DNA of 53,149 nt from an uncultured Gammaproteobacteria bacterium (GTDB taxonomy: Bacteria; Pseudomonadota; Gammaproteobacteria; Steroidobacterales; GCA-2729495), in the NCBI GenBank assembly GCA_937958785.1, contig CALGMY010000227.1, positions 1-53,149 of the forward strand. The letters run 5' to 3'. This document shows, piece after piece, positions 33,568 through 42,458 of the stretch; within the stretch, counting starts at the first letter, position 1, and each line of letters starts with the position of its first letter. The notes beneath the pieces were generated by a model that was given only the letters and a program-made list of their open reading frames with translations, did not search any database and had not been told where the DNA came from. The position numbers and the translations under genes are program-made.

Positions 33568-34791
33568 GTGAAAGCGTTGCGCATCAAAGGCTTGTTGGCC
33601 ATGGCCGGCGGCGTGGTGCTGGGCTTCGGCCTGGCCCTCGGCGGCGTGGTCCTGGCCGGCTTCAACCCGGCGGAGCTGGCCGACCGTGGCCTGCGCAGGG
33701 TCGCCCCGGGTCCGCTGCCCGCCGACGACGAACGGGTGCTCGCCGAGGTCCTCGACCGGGTGAAGGCCGAGTACGTCGAGCCGGTCAGTGACCGGCAGCT
33801 GATGTCCAACGCGGTGCGCGGCATGCTGGCCGAGCTTGATCCCCATTCCCAGTACCTGGACGCCCGGGAGTACGAGGAGATCCGCATCAACACCAGCGGC
33901 TCCTACTCCGGCGTGGGCCTGGAGCTCGAGACGGTCGCCGGGCGCGTCGGTGTCGTCACCCCGATCGAGGGGGCGCCGGCGTGGCAGGCCGGCATCCGGA
34001 CAGGGGACTCGATCCTCACCATCGACGGCGAACCCGTCGACAAGGACAATCTCGGCCGCGCGATCCTGCGCATGAGGGGTCCGGCGGGCACCCACGTGGC
34101 GCTGACGGTTGCCCGGGACGGCCACGCCGAGCCGCTCGCGTTCAACCTGAGGCGCGGCACCGTGGATGTCCACAGCGCGCGCGGCCGGATGCTCGAGGCG
34201 GGCCACGGGTACGTGCGCATCGCCCATTTCAGCGATACCACCGCCCGGGATCTCCGCCACGAGCTGCAGCAACTTCAGCAGGCGGCACCGGCCGGTCGCC
34301 TGCGCGGCCTCGTGCTGGACCTGCGGGACAACCCCGGCGGGGTCCTGGAGGCCGCCGTGGAAGTGGCTGATGCCTTCCTGGACGAGGGACTCATCGTCGC
34401 TGCCCGCGGCCGGACCCGGGATGCGACCTTCCGGCACTATGCGGCGCCGGGAGACCTGCTCGACGGTGCGCCACTCGTGGTGCTCGTGAACGGCGCCTCG
34501 GCGTCCGCGTCCGAGATCGTGGCAGGCGCCCTCAAGGCCCACGGCCGGGCCACGGTCGCCGGCACCCGCACGTTCGGCAAGGGGTCGGTGCAGACCGTGA
34601 TGCCCCTGTCCGGTGGCGCCGCCATCAAGCTGACCACCTCCCGCTATTACACGCCCGACGGCGCTTCCATCCAGGGCGAGGGCATCGTGCCGGACGTGGA
34701 CCTCACGGATGCCCCGGCCGACGCCGCGCTCCGGGCGGCCGAGCGCCTGCTGCAGGCACCGCCACTGCTGCTGCAGACCCGTGCCCGCTAG
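33568..34791 (+). CDS. ctpA: Carboxy-terminal processing protease, S41 family (CtpA-like)
   Basis: Periplasmic serine protease with a PDZ domain; 407 residues. A signal-anchor (KALRIKGLLAMAGGVVLGFGLALGGVVLAGF) is followed by the N-terminal helical part (LMSNAVRGMLAELDPHSQYLD). The PDZ domain (GVGLELETVAGRVGVVTPIEGAPAWQAGIRTGD) precedes the catalytic core with NGASASASEIVAGALKAHGRATVAGTRTFGKGSVQT, giving the Ser-Lys dyad. Among several GTG codons I chose 33568, giving MKALRIKG. It sits 85 bases after envC, a common pairing. Confidence 0.92.
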   Translation: MKALRIKGLLAMAGGVVLGFGLALGGVVLAGFNPAELADRGLRRVAPGPLPADDERVLAEVLDRVKAEYVEPVSDRQLMSNAVRGMLAELDPHSQYLDAREYEEIRINTSGSYSGVGLELETVAGRVGVVTPIEGAPAWQAGIRTGDSILTIDGEPVDKDNLGRAILRMRGPAGTHVALTVARDGHAEPLAFNLRRGTVDVHSARGRMLEAGHGYVRIAHFSDTTARDLRHELQQLQQAAPAGRLRGLVLDLRDNPGGVLEAAVEVADAFLDEGLIVAARGRTRDATFRHYAAPGDLLDGAPLVVLVNGASASASEIVAGALKAHGRATVAGTRTFGKGSVQTVMPLSGGAAIKLTTSRYYTPDGASIQGEGIVPDVDLTDAPADAALRAAERLLQAPPLLLQTRAR

Positions 34792-34801
34792 GCTCGTCGC
34801 C

Positions 34802-35842
34802 ATGGACGCCCTGCAGGGCATCGCCCGCAGCATCCGGGAGGTGCAGCTGCTCCTGCTGCTGCTGACCGCGCTCTTCTACTTCGTCGCCCGCGACGCGATC
34901 TCGAGTTCGACCGCCTGGTTCCTGACGCTGCTGGCCTTCGGTACCGCCGTGCTTGCCCTGCCCCTGGCAGGCCGGTTGCGGCACCAGCCGCGGCTGCGCC
35001 TGATGCTCGAGACTGGCGGCATGGCCCTCTTCATCACGGCCCTGATCGCCCAGGCCGGCGCGAGCGCCGCGCCCCTCAGCCACCTGTACCTGTTGCCGGT
35101 GGTCATCGCGGCGCTGCTGCTCGGCCGACAAGCCACGATCATGCTGCTGGCGCTGATCCTGGCGGCCCGGCTGCTCGTCGCCGCCTACCTGCACGCGCCC
35201 CTGGGCCTCGGCATGCCCGTGTTCATCGGCCTCTTCGCCGAACTGGCGCCGACCCTGCTCGTGGCCTTTCTCACCGGCGCGCTGTCGAGTGACCTCGAGC
35301 GGGCAACGCGCACTATCCACTATCTCGCCGAGCGGGACGAGCTGACGGGCCTTTACAACCTGCGCAGCTTCAGCCGGCTGGCGGAGGCGGAGCACGCGGC
35401 CGCTGGCCGCTCCGGGTCGCCGAGTGCCCTGCTGATGGTCGACGTGGAGCAGCTCGGCCAGATCAACGACCGCTTCGGCCACGAGGCCGGGGACCGGGCC
35501 CTGCGGGCCGTCGCTGCCAGCATCCAGCGGGCCACCCGGGAGGGCGACATCTGCGCCCGCTACGGCGGCGACGAATTCGTGATCCTGCTGCCCCTCTGCG
35601 GCCGGGCAGCGGCGGACGCGGTGGCGGCCCGGATCCGCCACGACGTGTTTGCCGGCACCCAGGACTTCGATTACGCCATGCGGCGGCTCGCCGTGACCGT
35701 GGGCGTCGCCGCCGCACCCGGCGATGGCCACGAGCTGCGCAGCCTCTTCCGCAAGGCCGTGCGCAACCTGCGCAAGGAGAAGCAGGGCCGGCAGGCGAAG
35801 TCCGCCGTGATCCAGCCGGCACCGCGGGAGTCCACGCCCTGA
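34802..35842 (+). CDS. Membrane diguanylate cyclase (GGDEF)
   Basis: 346 residues. Residues about 15-175 contain five or six hydrophobic helices (VQLLLLLLTALFYFVA, AWFLTLLAFGTAVLALPLAG, LFITALIAQAG, LYLLPVVIAALLLG, IMLLALILAARLLVAAYL). A canonical GGDEF domain follows: RDELTGLYNLRSFSRL, DVEQLGQINDRFGHEAGDRAL and ARYGGDEFVILLP. In the metal-binding segment the usual D-x-D-x-F is D-V-E-Q-L, so the second acidic residue is Glu. No I-site RxxD precedes GGDEF in the usual form, since the sequence is REGDIC. Its TGA overlaps the CTG of crcB. Confidence 0.87.
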   Translation: MDALQGIARSIREVQLLLLLLTALFYFVARDAISSSTAWFLTLLAFGTAVLALPLAGRLRHQPRLRLMLETGGMALFITALIAQAGASAAPLSHLYLLPVVIAALLLGRQATIMLLALILAARLLVAAYLHAPLGLGMPVFIGLFAELAPTLLVAFLTGALSSDLERATRTIHYLAERDELTGLYNLRSFSRLAEAEHAAAGRSGSPSALLMVDVEQLGQINDRFGHEAGDRALRAVAASIQRATREGDICARYGGDEFVILLPLCGRAAADAVAARIRHDVFAGTQDFDYAMRRLAVTVGVAAAPGDGHELRSLFRKAVRNLRKEKQGRQAKSAVIQPAPRESTP

Positions 35843-36243
35843 ATCTCCGGGAGCTGGCCCTGGTTGCCGGCGGCGGTGCCATCGGCACGGTGCTCCGGTA
35901 CCTCGTGAGCGGCGCGGCCCAGCGGCTGCTGGTGCCCGCCTCAGGCGCCGCGTTTCCCGTCGGGACGACCACCGTGAACCTCACGGGCTCGTTGCTGATC
36001 GGCCTGCTGGCCGGCCTCGCGGAGTCCCGGGCCCTGCTGGGCACCGAGGCGCGCCTCCTGCTGGTCACGGGCGTGCTCGGCGGCTACACGACCTTCTCGG
36101 CCTTCTCGCTGGAGACGCTGGTACTGGTCCGGGCCGGCCAGACCGCGCTCGCCCTGGCGTCCGTCGCCGTGCAGGTGCTGGTCGGTGTCGCGGCGGCCTG
36201 GGCCGGCTTTGCCATGGCCCTCGCGGTGACGAGGCCCGGCTAG
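35839..36243 (+). CDS. crcB: Fluoride efflux channel CrcB/Fluc, probable CTG start
   Basis: Small dimeric fluoride channel; 134 residues, four helices. Motifs include GGGAIGTVLRYLVSG, PVGTTTVNLTGSLLIGLLAG and the signature GVLGGYTTFSAFSLET. Family N-termini begin just before GGxxGAxxRY, and the codon there is CTG (LNLRELALVAGGG), set in a CTGA overlap with the stop of the preceding gene and preceded by GGGAG at eight bases. The first canonical start, GTG at 35890, would remove the first helix with its conserved GG and R. No fluoride riboswitch is visible because the gene is embedded in an operon. Confidence 0.9.
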   Translation: MNLRELALVAGGGAIGTVLRYLVSGAAQRLLVPASGAAFPVGTTTVNLTGSLLIGLLAGLAESRALLGTEARLLLVTGVLGGYTTFSAFSLETLVLVRAGQTALALASVAVQVLVGVAAAWAGFAMALAVTRPG

Positions 36244-36662
36244 GGGCCCAGCGCGGCGCGCAGCTGGCTCGCCTGGGCGGCCAGCAGCGCCGGGTCGGCG
36301 AAGCCGCGGCCGTGCTGGCGCAGGGGCTGGCCGGCGTAGCGCGGCACCACGTGCAGGTGGAAGTGGAAGACCGTCTGCCCGGCCTCGGCGCCATTGAACT
36401 GCATCAGGGTGATGCCATCCGGCTGGAACGCCCGGCGCATGGCAAGCGCCACCCGCCGGCCCGTGCGCATGACTGCCGCCGCCGCGGCTTCGTCCAGGTC
36501 GAACAGGTTTTCCGCCGCCACCTTCGGGATCACCAGCGCATGCCCGTCCGACTGGGGCATGACGTCCATGATCACGAGGGTGGCCTCGTCCTCCCAGACC
36601 TTCTCGGACTTCATCTCGCCGCGCAGGATGCGGGCAAAAACATTGTTCGGGTCGTAGGCCAC
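36240..36662 (-). CDS. HIT family protein (histidine triad hydrolase)
   Basis: 140 residues of the HIT superfamily, nucleotide phosphoramide or dinucleotide hydrolases. NVFARILRGEMKSEKVWEDE and DVMPQSDGHALVIPK precede the triad HFHLHVVPR (HxHxHxx with the catalytic middle histidine). The start is GTG with a strong GGAGG seven bases upstream. Its stop overlaps the stop of convergent crcB. Exact substrate is not evident. Confidence 0.92.
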   Translation of the reverse strand: MAYDPNNVFARILRGEMKSEKVWEDEATLVIMDVMPQSDGHALVIPKVAAENLFDLDEAAAAAVMRTGRRVALAMRRAFQPDGITLMQFNGAEAGQTVFHFHLHVVPRYAGQPLRQHGRGFADPALLAAQASQLRAALGP

Positions 36663-36691
36663 GAGGCACCTCCGGGGCTAGCATAGGAGCC

Positions 36692-37087
36692 GTGCGCCCC
36701 GATGCCAATCGCTGTTTCGTCTGCGGGCCCGGCAACCCCGTCGGGCTCCGGCTCACGTTCCGGCTCGACCCCGATGACGTCTGCCGGTCGGAGTTCACGC
36801 CCGGGCCTGACCATGGCGGCTACGACCAGCTGACCCACGGCGGGCTCGTGTACTCCGCCCTCGACGATGTCATGGCGAACTGGATGTTCCTGAAGGGCGT
36901 GCGCGCCCACACGGCACGATGCGAGATCCGCTATCGCCAGCCGCTTCCCCTGGGGACCCGGGTGCTGCTCGAGGGGCGGCTGGTCCGCCAGAAGGGCAAG
37001 GTTGCCTTCCTGGAGGGACGCATGCTCCGGGCCGACGATGGCTCGGTCGTCGCGGAGACCACCGCGAGCTTCATGGCCGTCGGCTGA
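36692..37087 (+). CDS. PaaI-like hotdog thioesterase family protein
   Basis: 131 residues with a hotdog fold. CFVCGPGNPVGLRLTF is followed by the core helix segment GGYDQLTHGGLVYSALDDVMANW and strands ARCEIRYRQPLPLGTRVLLEG...EGRMLRADDGSVVAETTASFMAVG. The HGG segment is typical of acyl-CoA thioesterases. The CxxCG start occurs in a subgroup. GTG start with GGAG upstream. It is divergent from the HIT gene and ends one base before the Lrp-type gene; substrate unknown. Confidence 0.8.
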   Translation: MRPDANRCFVCGPGNPVGLRLTFRLDPDDVCRSEFTPGPDHGGYDQLTHGGLVYSALDDVMANWMFLKGVRAHTARCEIRYRQPLPLGTRVLLEGRLVRQKGKVAFLEGRMLRADDGSVVAETTASFMAVG

Positions 37088-37555
37088 TCAGGCCGGCAGT
37101 GGCAGTGCCGTCCGGTCGATCACCGTCCGGAGCACGAAGCTCGAGTGCACGCCCGTCACTCCCTCGATGCGGGTGATCCTGTTCAGCAGCAGCGCCTGGT
37201 AGGCATCCATGTCCTGGACCACCACCTTCAGCTGGTAGTCCGCTTCCTGGCCCGTGATGAGCAGGCACTCGAGCACTTCCGGCAGCCCGGCCACCTGCTT
37301 CTCGAAGTTGGCGAAGCGGTCGGGCGTGTGCCGGTCCATGGCGATGTGCACCAGCGCGAGCAGCGTCAGCCCCAGCTTCCGGGCATCCAGCAGGGCCCGG
37401 TACCCGGTGATGTAGCCCGCCTGTTCGAGCGCCCGGACCCGGCGCAGGCACGGCGAGGGGGACAGGCCGATGCGCTCGGCCAGCTCCTGGTTCGGGAGCT
37501 GGGCGTTCTCCTGCAGCAGGGCGAGGATGTGCCGGTCGTAGCGGTCCAGGGCCAT
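37088..37555 (-). CDS. Lrp/AsnC family transcriptional regulator
   Basis: 155 residues: N-terminal HTH (DRYDRHILALLQENAQLPNQELAERIGLSPSPCLRRVRALEQAGYITGY) and C-terminal RAM/ACT-like effector domain (ALVHIAMDRHTPDRFANFEKQVAGLPEVLECLLITGQEADYQLKVVVQDMDAYQALLLNRITRIEGVTGVHSSFVLRTV). It is close to leucine-responsive regulators. It is transcribed divergently from leuA with a 161-bp gap, so it probably regulates itself and perhaps leuA. Confidence 0.93.
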   Translation of the reverse strand: MALDRYDRHILALLQENAQLPNQELAERIGLSPSPCLRRVRALEQAGYITGYRALLDARKLGLTLLALVHIAMDRHTPDRFANFEKQVAGLPEVLECLLITGQEADYQLKVVVQDMDAYQALLLNRITRIEGVTGVHSSFVLRTVIDRTALPLPA

Positions 37556-37716
37556 GATTGCTCCACCCTTCTGTAGTCGGCGTGATTCTGCCGCATGTGC
37601 TACAAATGGCGCAAGATTCTAGCGCAAGGAGGGGTTATCGCAGCCAACTTCGCAAGCCCCTGTCGCGAGGGCAGGCCCAGAATCCGGGCCTGGTCCCGCC
37701 GATTCCGGAGTGCCCC

Positions 37717-39423
37717 ATGTCGCCTGGCCACCGCTACCGCCCGTTTCCGCCCGTCCCACTGGCCGATCGCGAGTGGCCCCGCCGGGTCGTCAGCCGCGCA
37801 CCCACCTGGCTCAGCACCGACCTCCGGGACGGCAACCAGGCCCTGTTCGAACCCATGGGCCCTGACCGCAAGCTGCGCCTCTTCCAGATGCTCTGCGGAA
37901 TCGGCTTCAAGGAGATCGAGGTTGCGTTCCCGTCCGCGTCCCAGACCGAGTTCGACTTCGTCCGGTCCCTGATCGACGGCGGGCACATCCCGCCGGACGT
38001 GACGATCGGGGTGCTCACCCAGGCGAGGGAACACCTCATCCGGCGGACCATCGAGTCCCTGCGCGGCGCCCGGCGGGCCATCGTGCACGTCTACAACGCC
38101 ACGTCACCGGTGTTCCGGGAGACGGTCTTCGGCATGAGCCGCCCGGAGGTGGTCGCCATGGCCGTCGAGGGCGTGCGGCTCATCCGCGAGCTCTGTGCGG
38201 CCGAGCCTGGCACCGAGTGGATCCTCGAGTACAGCCCGGAGAACTTTTCCGCCACCGAGCTCGACTTTGCCCGGGAGGTCTGCGATGCCGTGGTCGAGGC
38301 CTGGGGAGCGACGCCGGACCGCAAGGTCATCCTCAACCTGCCAGCCACCGTCGAGATGGCCATGCCCAACGTCTACGCCGACCAGATCGAGTGGATGCAC
38401 CGCCACCTTGCCCGTCGCGACGCGGTGGTCATCAGCGTGCACCCCCACAACGACCGGGGCACGGCGGTCGCCGCGGCGGAGCTCGCCCTGCTCGCGGGGG
38501 CGGAGCGCGTCGAGGGCTGCCTGTTCGGCAATGGCGAGCGCACCGGCAACGTGGACCTCGTGACCCTCGCGCTCAACCTCCACACCCAGGGCATCGACTC
38601 CGGCCTGGACTTTCCCGACATCAGTGCCGTTGCCCGGACCTGCGAAGCCTGCACCGGCCTGCCCGTCCACCCGCGGCATCCCTACGCGGGCGACCTCGTG
38701 TTCACGGCCTTCTCCGGCTCCCACCAGGACGCGATACGGAAGGGCATGGCGGCCCAGCGGCCCGATGCCCCATGGAACGTGCCCTACCTCCCGGTGGACC
38801 CGGCGGAACTCGGTCGCAGCTACGACTCGCTGGTGCGGGTGAACAGCCAGTCCGGGAAGGGCGGGGTTGCCTACCTGCTCGAGATGTCCCGGGGCGTCGT
38901 GATGCCCCGGCGCATGCAGATCGAGTTCAGCGGAGCCGTGCAGAGGCTCGCCGAGGCCACGGCCAGCGAAGTGACGGCAGACCAGATCTGGGACCTCTTC
39001 ACGGCCGAGTACCTGGCGCCCGCCCAGCCCCTCGAGTACCGCAGCCATCACCTCTACGAGCGCGGTGCGCGCCAGGGCGTGCGGCTCACCGTCGGCTGGC
39101 AGGACCGGGAGATCACCCTGGATGGCGCCGGCAACGGCCCGATCGATGCCGTGATCGACGCCCTGCGCCTGCCCGTGAAGGTAGTGTCCTACGAGGAGCG
39201 GGCCCTCGCGGAGGGCGCCGACTCCCGCGCCCTCGCCGTGATCGAACTCGCCATCGAGGGTAGTGCGGGCAGCACCTTTGGCGCGGGACTCGACGCGAAC
39301 ATCGTCACGGCGTCGGTCCGCGCCATCCTCGCCGGGATCAACCGCCTGCTTGGCCGGGCCACCGACGGTGTCCCGGCTCAGGCACTCGCGGTGCTCCTGG
39401 CCCGGGAGCGGGTGGTGGCCTGA
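37717..39423 (+). CDS. leuA: 2-isopropylmalate synthase
   Basis: Condenses acetyl-CoA with 2-oxoisovalerate, the first step of leucine synthesis. The 568-residue length and N-terminus (RYRPFPPVPLADREWPRRVVSRAPTWLSTDLRDGNQALFEPM) match the longer LeuA type. The TIM-barrel has the metal motif HPHNDRGTAVAAAELALLAGAERVEGCLFGNGERTGN, and the C-terminal leucine-binding domain ends NIVTASVRAILAGINRLLG. The ATG at 37717 has GGAG seven bases upstream. The gap to the divergent Lrp-type gene holds a direct repeat GCGCAAG around 37610-37630. Confidence 0.96.
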   Translation: MSPGHRYRPFPPVPLADREWPRRVVSRAPTWLSTDLRDGNQALFEPMGPDRKLRLFQMLCGIGFKEIEVAFPSASQTEFDFVRSLIDGGHIPPDVTIGVLTQAREHLIRRTIESLRGARRAIVHVYNATSPVFRETVFGMSRPEVVAMAVEGVRLIRELCAAEPGTEWILEYSPENFSATELDFAREVCDAVVEAWGATPDRKVILNLPATVEMAMPNVYADQIEWMHRHLARRDAVVISVHPHNDRGTAVAAAELALLAGAERVEGCLFGNGERTGNVDLVTLALNLHTQGIDSGLDFPDISAVARTCEACTGLPVHPRHPYAGDLVFTAFSGSHQDAIRKGMAAQRPDAPWNVPYLPVDPAELGRSYDSLVRVNSQSGKGGVAYLLEMSRGVVMPRRMQIEFSGAVQRLAEATASEVTADQIWDLFTAEYLAPAQPLEYRSHHLYERGARQGVRLTVGWQDREITLDGAGNGPIDAVIDALRLPVKVVSYEERALAEGADSRALAVIELAIEGSAGSTFGAGLDANIVTASVRAILAGINRLLGRATDGVPAQALAVLLARERVVA

Positions 39424-39427
39424 CGGC

Positions 39428-39739
39428 TCAGGCCATGCCGGGCGGCGGCGACTCGTAGAAGCCGATGTCGTAGATGCCGGTGCCCTCGCGCAGGGGGCGG
39501 CAGCCCTTCTGGTAGTCGTCGCTGTCGTAGAAGGCCCGCAGGTTCTCCATGCTCGGGAACTCGAGCATGACCACCACCTTCTTCCCGAGCAGGTCGCCCG
39601 AGGCGATGGTGCCCGGCTTGCCGCGCACGAGGTACTTGCCGCCGTGGAGTCGCGCGAGACGGGCCGACTCCTCAGTGTACTTCTTGAGGTTCGGCGTGGG
39701 GTTGGTGATCTCGACGATCGAGAGGATGTAGGCGGCCAT
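39428..39739 (-). CDS. DUF1330 domain-containing protein
   Basis: 103 residues with the DUF1330 ferredoxin-like fold: AAYILSIVEITNPTPNLKKYTEESARLARLHGGKYLVRG, VVVMLEFPSMENLRAFYDSDDYQKGCRPLRE. The motif YxSxxYQ-like near the end is typical. The family is widespread and its biochemical function is not established to my knowledge. ATG at 39739; convergent with leuA, four bases apart. Confidence 0.88.
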   Translation of the reverse strand: MAAYILSIVEITNPTPNLKKYTEESARLARLHGGKYLVRGKPGTIASGDLLGKKVVVMLEFPSMENLRAFYDSDDYQKGCRPLREGTGIYDIGFYESPPPGMA

Positions 39740-39773
39740 CAGCGGAACTCCGGTACTGGACGAGGAGCGGGGA

Positions 39774-41321
39774 TTATCCGGGCAAGCCGGGCGGCCGGGC
39801 AATGCGCGGCAAGGTGTCGCGCTCGGCCGTGTCGCGGAGGGTGTCGAGGTGCATGAGCCGACGGACCAGGGGCGAGGCCGCCAGGACCGCCAGCCCGGCT
39901 CCGATCGCCACCCACCCGACCGTGGTGTAGACGTCCAGCACCGTCTGCTGGCTGGCCGCCCCGCTGCCCGCCTCGTTGGCCCCCGCGGCGGCGGCGATGA
40001 GTCCGGCGGCGAAGTTGCCAGTGGCCGACGCGAAGAACCAGGTGCCCATGACGAGGCTGGCCATGTGCGCCGGGGCCAGGCGGTTCATCGCGGACAGCCC
40101 GACGGGCGACAGGCAGAGCTCGCCGGTGGTGTGCAGCAGGTAGATCAGGAAGATGAAGACCACCGGGGTTGGGCCGCCAGCCGCCGCACCGACCACCAGG
40201 ACGAGGAACCCGGCGCCCAGCTGGATCATGGCGAGGCCGAACTTGGCCGGGGCCGAAGGCTCCAGCCCCCGATTGGCGAGCCACAGCCAGAGCCCGGCGA
40301 AGACCGGGCCGAGCAGCACGATGTAGACGGCATTGATGGACTGGAACACGGAGGCCGGGACGCCCGCCCGGTCGACGAACCGGTCGGTATAGAGGTTGAG
40401 GGACGAGCCCGCCTGCTCGAACAGGGCCCAGAACAGTATCGAGCCAATGATCAGGAACAGGGCCGCGAAGATGCGGTCACGGTCTTCGGCCGGCAGCCGG
40501 AACACGGCGGTGTAGAGCACGTAGCCCACCAGCAGGGCGCCCGCAAACCCGAGCAGCCGGCCGACGACCTCCTGGTGCTGGACGAGCCACCAGACCACGC
40601 CCACCGACGCGAGGCCGCCGGCGTAAAGCAGCCACTCGAGGCGCAGGCCGCCGATGCGCTGGGCCAGGCGTGGCGGATCCGGCGGTTCCCCCTTGCCCAT
40701 GAGCAGTGGCTTCCCGGCGACGAACACGGCAAGCCCGAACAGCATGCCGATGCCGGCGGCGCCAAAGCCGAAGGACCAGCCGTAGGTCTCGCCCAGGTAG
40801 CCGCAGAGCGCGGCGCCAATCGCCGCGCCCAGGTTGATGCCCATGTAGAAGATCGTGTACGCCGGGTCCCGGCGCGGGTCGGTCCGCGGGTAAAGCTGGC
40901 CGACGATCACCGAGATGTTGGCCTTCAGGAACCCGGAGCCAACGATGATGAAGGAGAGCGCCAGCCAGAAGAGGTTGAGCGTCGGGCTTCCCTGGCCGCC
41001 GTCACCCTCGACGCCCATGAGCAGATGGCCAAAGCACAGGACCACGGCGCCGAAAACCACCGCCTTGCGCTGGCCCAGGTACCGGTCAGCCAGGTAGCCA
41101 CCAATGACCGGCGTGATGTAGACCAGGGCCGTGTAGGCGCCGTAGATCACGCTGGCCTTCTCGTCGGAGAACAACCAGTGCTTGGTGAGGTAGAAGATCA
41201 GCAGGGCACGCATCCCGTAATAGGAGAAGCGCTCCCACATTTCGGTGAAAAAGAGGACGTACAGGCCGGGCGGGTGCCCGAAGTAGGTGCGGGCGGCGGG
41301 CCCCTCGAGTGGCGGCTGCAT
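39774..41321 (-). CDS. Proton-dependent oligopeptide transporter (POT/PTR family)
   Basis: Inner-membrane H+-coupled di-/tripeptide symporter, 515 residues with 12-14 helices. The N-terminal family motif GHPPGLYVLFFTEMWERFSYYGMRALLIFYL carries ExxERFxYYG for proton coupling. GGYLADRYLGQRKAVV, FYMGINLGAAIGAALCGYLGETYGW and the C-terminal LLHTTGELCLSPVGLSAMNRLAP (PTR signature) follow. Its start shares bases with the tatC stop (TGATG), so it is coupled to tatABC. A physiological link to Tat is not obvious. Confidence 0.94.
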   Translation of the reverse strand: MQPPLEGPAARTYFGHPPGLYVLFFTEMWERFSYYGMRALLIFYLTKHWLFSDEKASVIYGAYTALVYITPVIGGYLADRYLGQRKAVVFGAVVLCFGHLLMGVEGDGGQGSPTLNLFWLALSFIIVGSGFLKANISVIVGQLYPRTDPRRDPAYTIFYMGINLGAAIGAALCGYLGETYGWSFGFGAAGIGMLFGLAVFVAGKPLLMGKGEPPDPPRLAQRIGGLRLEWLLYAGGLASVGVVWWLVQHQEVVGRLLGFAGALLVGYVLYTAVFRLPAEDRDRIFAALFLIIGSILFWALFEQAGSSLNLYTDRFVDRAGVPASVFQSINAVYIVLLGPVFAGLWLWLANRGLEPSAPAKFGLAMIQLGAGFLVLVVGAAAGGPTPVVFIFLIYLLHTTGELCLSPVGLSAMNRLAPAHMASLVMGTWFFASATGNFAAGLIAAAAGANEAGSGAASQQTVLDVYTTVGWVAIGAGLAVLAASPLVRRLMHLDTLRDTAERDTLPRIARPPGLPG

Positions 41322-42106
41322 CAGGCGTGCTTGTCGCGTGCCGGCTGGCCGGCGGCTTCAGGCTGGGACATGAAGCGCGCCATCAGGATGCCGCCCTCAT
41401 AGAGCAGGTACATGGGTATCGCCAGCAGGGTCTGGGAAAGTACGTCCGGGGGAGTCAGCAGCATGCCCACGACGAAGGCCCCGAGGAAGACGTACTGGCG
41501 GTTGGCCTTCAGGGTCTCTATGCGCACCATGCCGGTCAGCACCAGCAGGACGGTGGCCACTGGTACCTCGAAGGCGACCCCGAACGCCACGAACAGCACC
41601 AGCACGAAATCCATGTAGCTGCTGATGTCGGTCATCACCTGGACGCCGGACGGGGCAGCCGCGGCGAAGAAGCCGAACATGATCGGGAAGACGACGAAGT
41701 AGGCGAAGGCCACGCCGACGTAGAAGAGGATCACGCTGGACACCAGCAGGGGCACGGCGAGGCGCTTCTCCCGCCGGTACAGGCCCGGGGCCACGAAGGC
41801 CCAGATCTGGTAGATCACCAGCGGCATCGCCACCAGGATCGCCACGTAGAAAGCGGCCTTGAAGGGCGTGATGAAGGGGGATGCCACCTGCGTTGCGATC
41901 ATCGTCGCCCCCTTCGGCAGCTGGGCCATCAGGGGCGTCGCCACGGCCGTGAACACCTGCTGGGTGAAGGGCACGAGGCACAGGAAAGCGACGAGGATCG
42001 AGGCGACGGCTTTCAGCAGGCGCGAGCGCAGCTCCAGCAGATGGGACATCAGGCTGGCTTCGGGCAGCTCCTCCACATCGTTGTGCTGGAAGTCGTCGCT
42101 GGCCAT
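41321..42106 (-). CDS. tatC: Sec-independent translocase subunit TatC
   Basis: Twin-arginine signal-peptide receptor, 261 residues and six helices. MSHLLELRSRLLKAV is the conserved N-terminal block with the glutamate that recognises twin-arginine peptides. The segment VIYQIWAFVAPGLYRREKR and the helices AYFVVFPIMFGFF and FGVAFEVPVATVLLV follow. It ends with a charged tail and overlaps the POT symporter start. It lies 19 bases after tatB. Confidence 0.97.
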   Translation of the reverse strand: MASDDFQHNDVEELPEASLMSHLLELRSRLLKAVASILVAFLCLVPFTQQVFTAVATPLMAQLPKGATMIATQVASPFITPFKAAFYVAILVAMPLVIYQIWAFVAPGLYRREKRLAVPLLVSSVILFYVGVAFAYFVVFPIMFGFFAAAAPSGVQVMTDISSYMDFVLVLFVAFGVAFEVPVATVLLVLTGMVRIETLKANRQYVFLGAFVVGMLLTPPDVLSQTLLAIPMYLLYEGGILMARFMSQPEAAGQPARDKHA

Positions 42107-42125
42107 GCGGACGCCGTTCCTTGCC

Positions 42126-42437
42126 TCAGGGCTCGGCCCGGGGAGGGGTGCCGGTTGCGGCGTCCTCAGACTTGTGGCCGGGGATGAGATCGTCAGCGCC
42201 GGGCCGGCTGTAGACGGGGGGAGTGGGTGTGGGCGGCGGCGCTTCCCGCGCCATGATCCGACGCTCCTCGGCCTCGAGCTCGTCCCGGATCTGGGCAGTG
42301 AGGGTCCGGGCCATCCGCCGGGCCTGGCCGGCGTAGCGCCCGAGCTGGGCCGCGACCTTCGGCAGCTTCTCGGGGCCGAGCACCACGAGGCCCAGCACCG
42401 CGATCAGGGCCAGTTCCCAGAAACCGACTTCGAACAT
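42126..42437 (-). CDS. tatB: Sec-independent translocase subunit TatB
   Basis: 103 residues. A short N-terminal membrane helix (MFEVGFWELALIAVLGLVVLGPEKLP, with the Glu and LGPEKLP hinge specific to TatB) is followed by an amphipathic helix (KVAAQLGRYAGQARRMARTL) and a proline-rich cytoplasmic tail. Forms the receptor complex with TatC. Located between tatA and tatC. Confidence 0.96.
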   Translation of the reverse strand: MFEVGFWELALIAVLGLVVLGPEKLPKVAAQLGRYAGQARRMARTLTAQIRDELEAEERRIMAREAPPPTPTPPVYSRPGADDLIPGHKSEDAATGTPPRAEP

Positions 42438-42458
42438 CGGGAGCGGTATCCCCGACGG

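Noticed and set aside
37595..37716. Short open frame before leuA as a leucine leader peptide
   Set aside because: It lacks a run of leucine codons and no terminator/antiterminator pair is visible.
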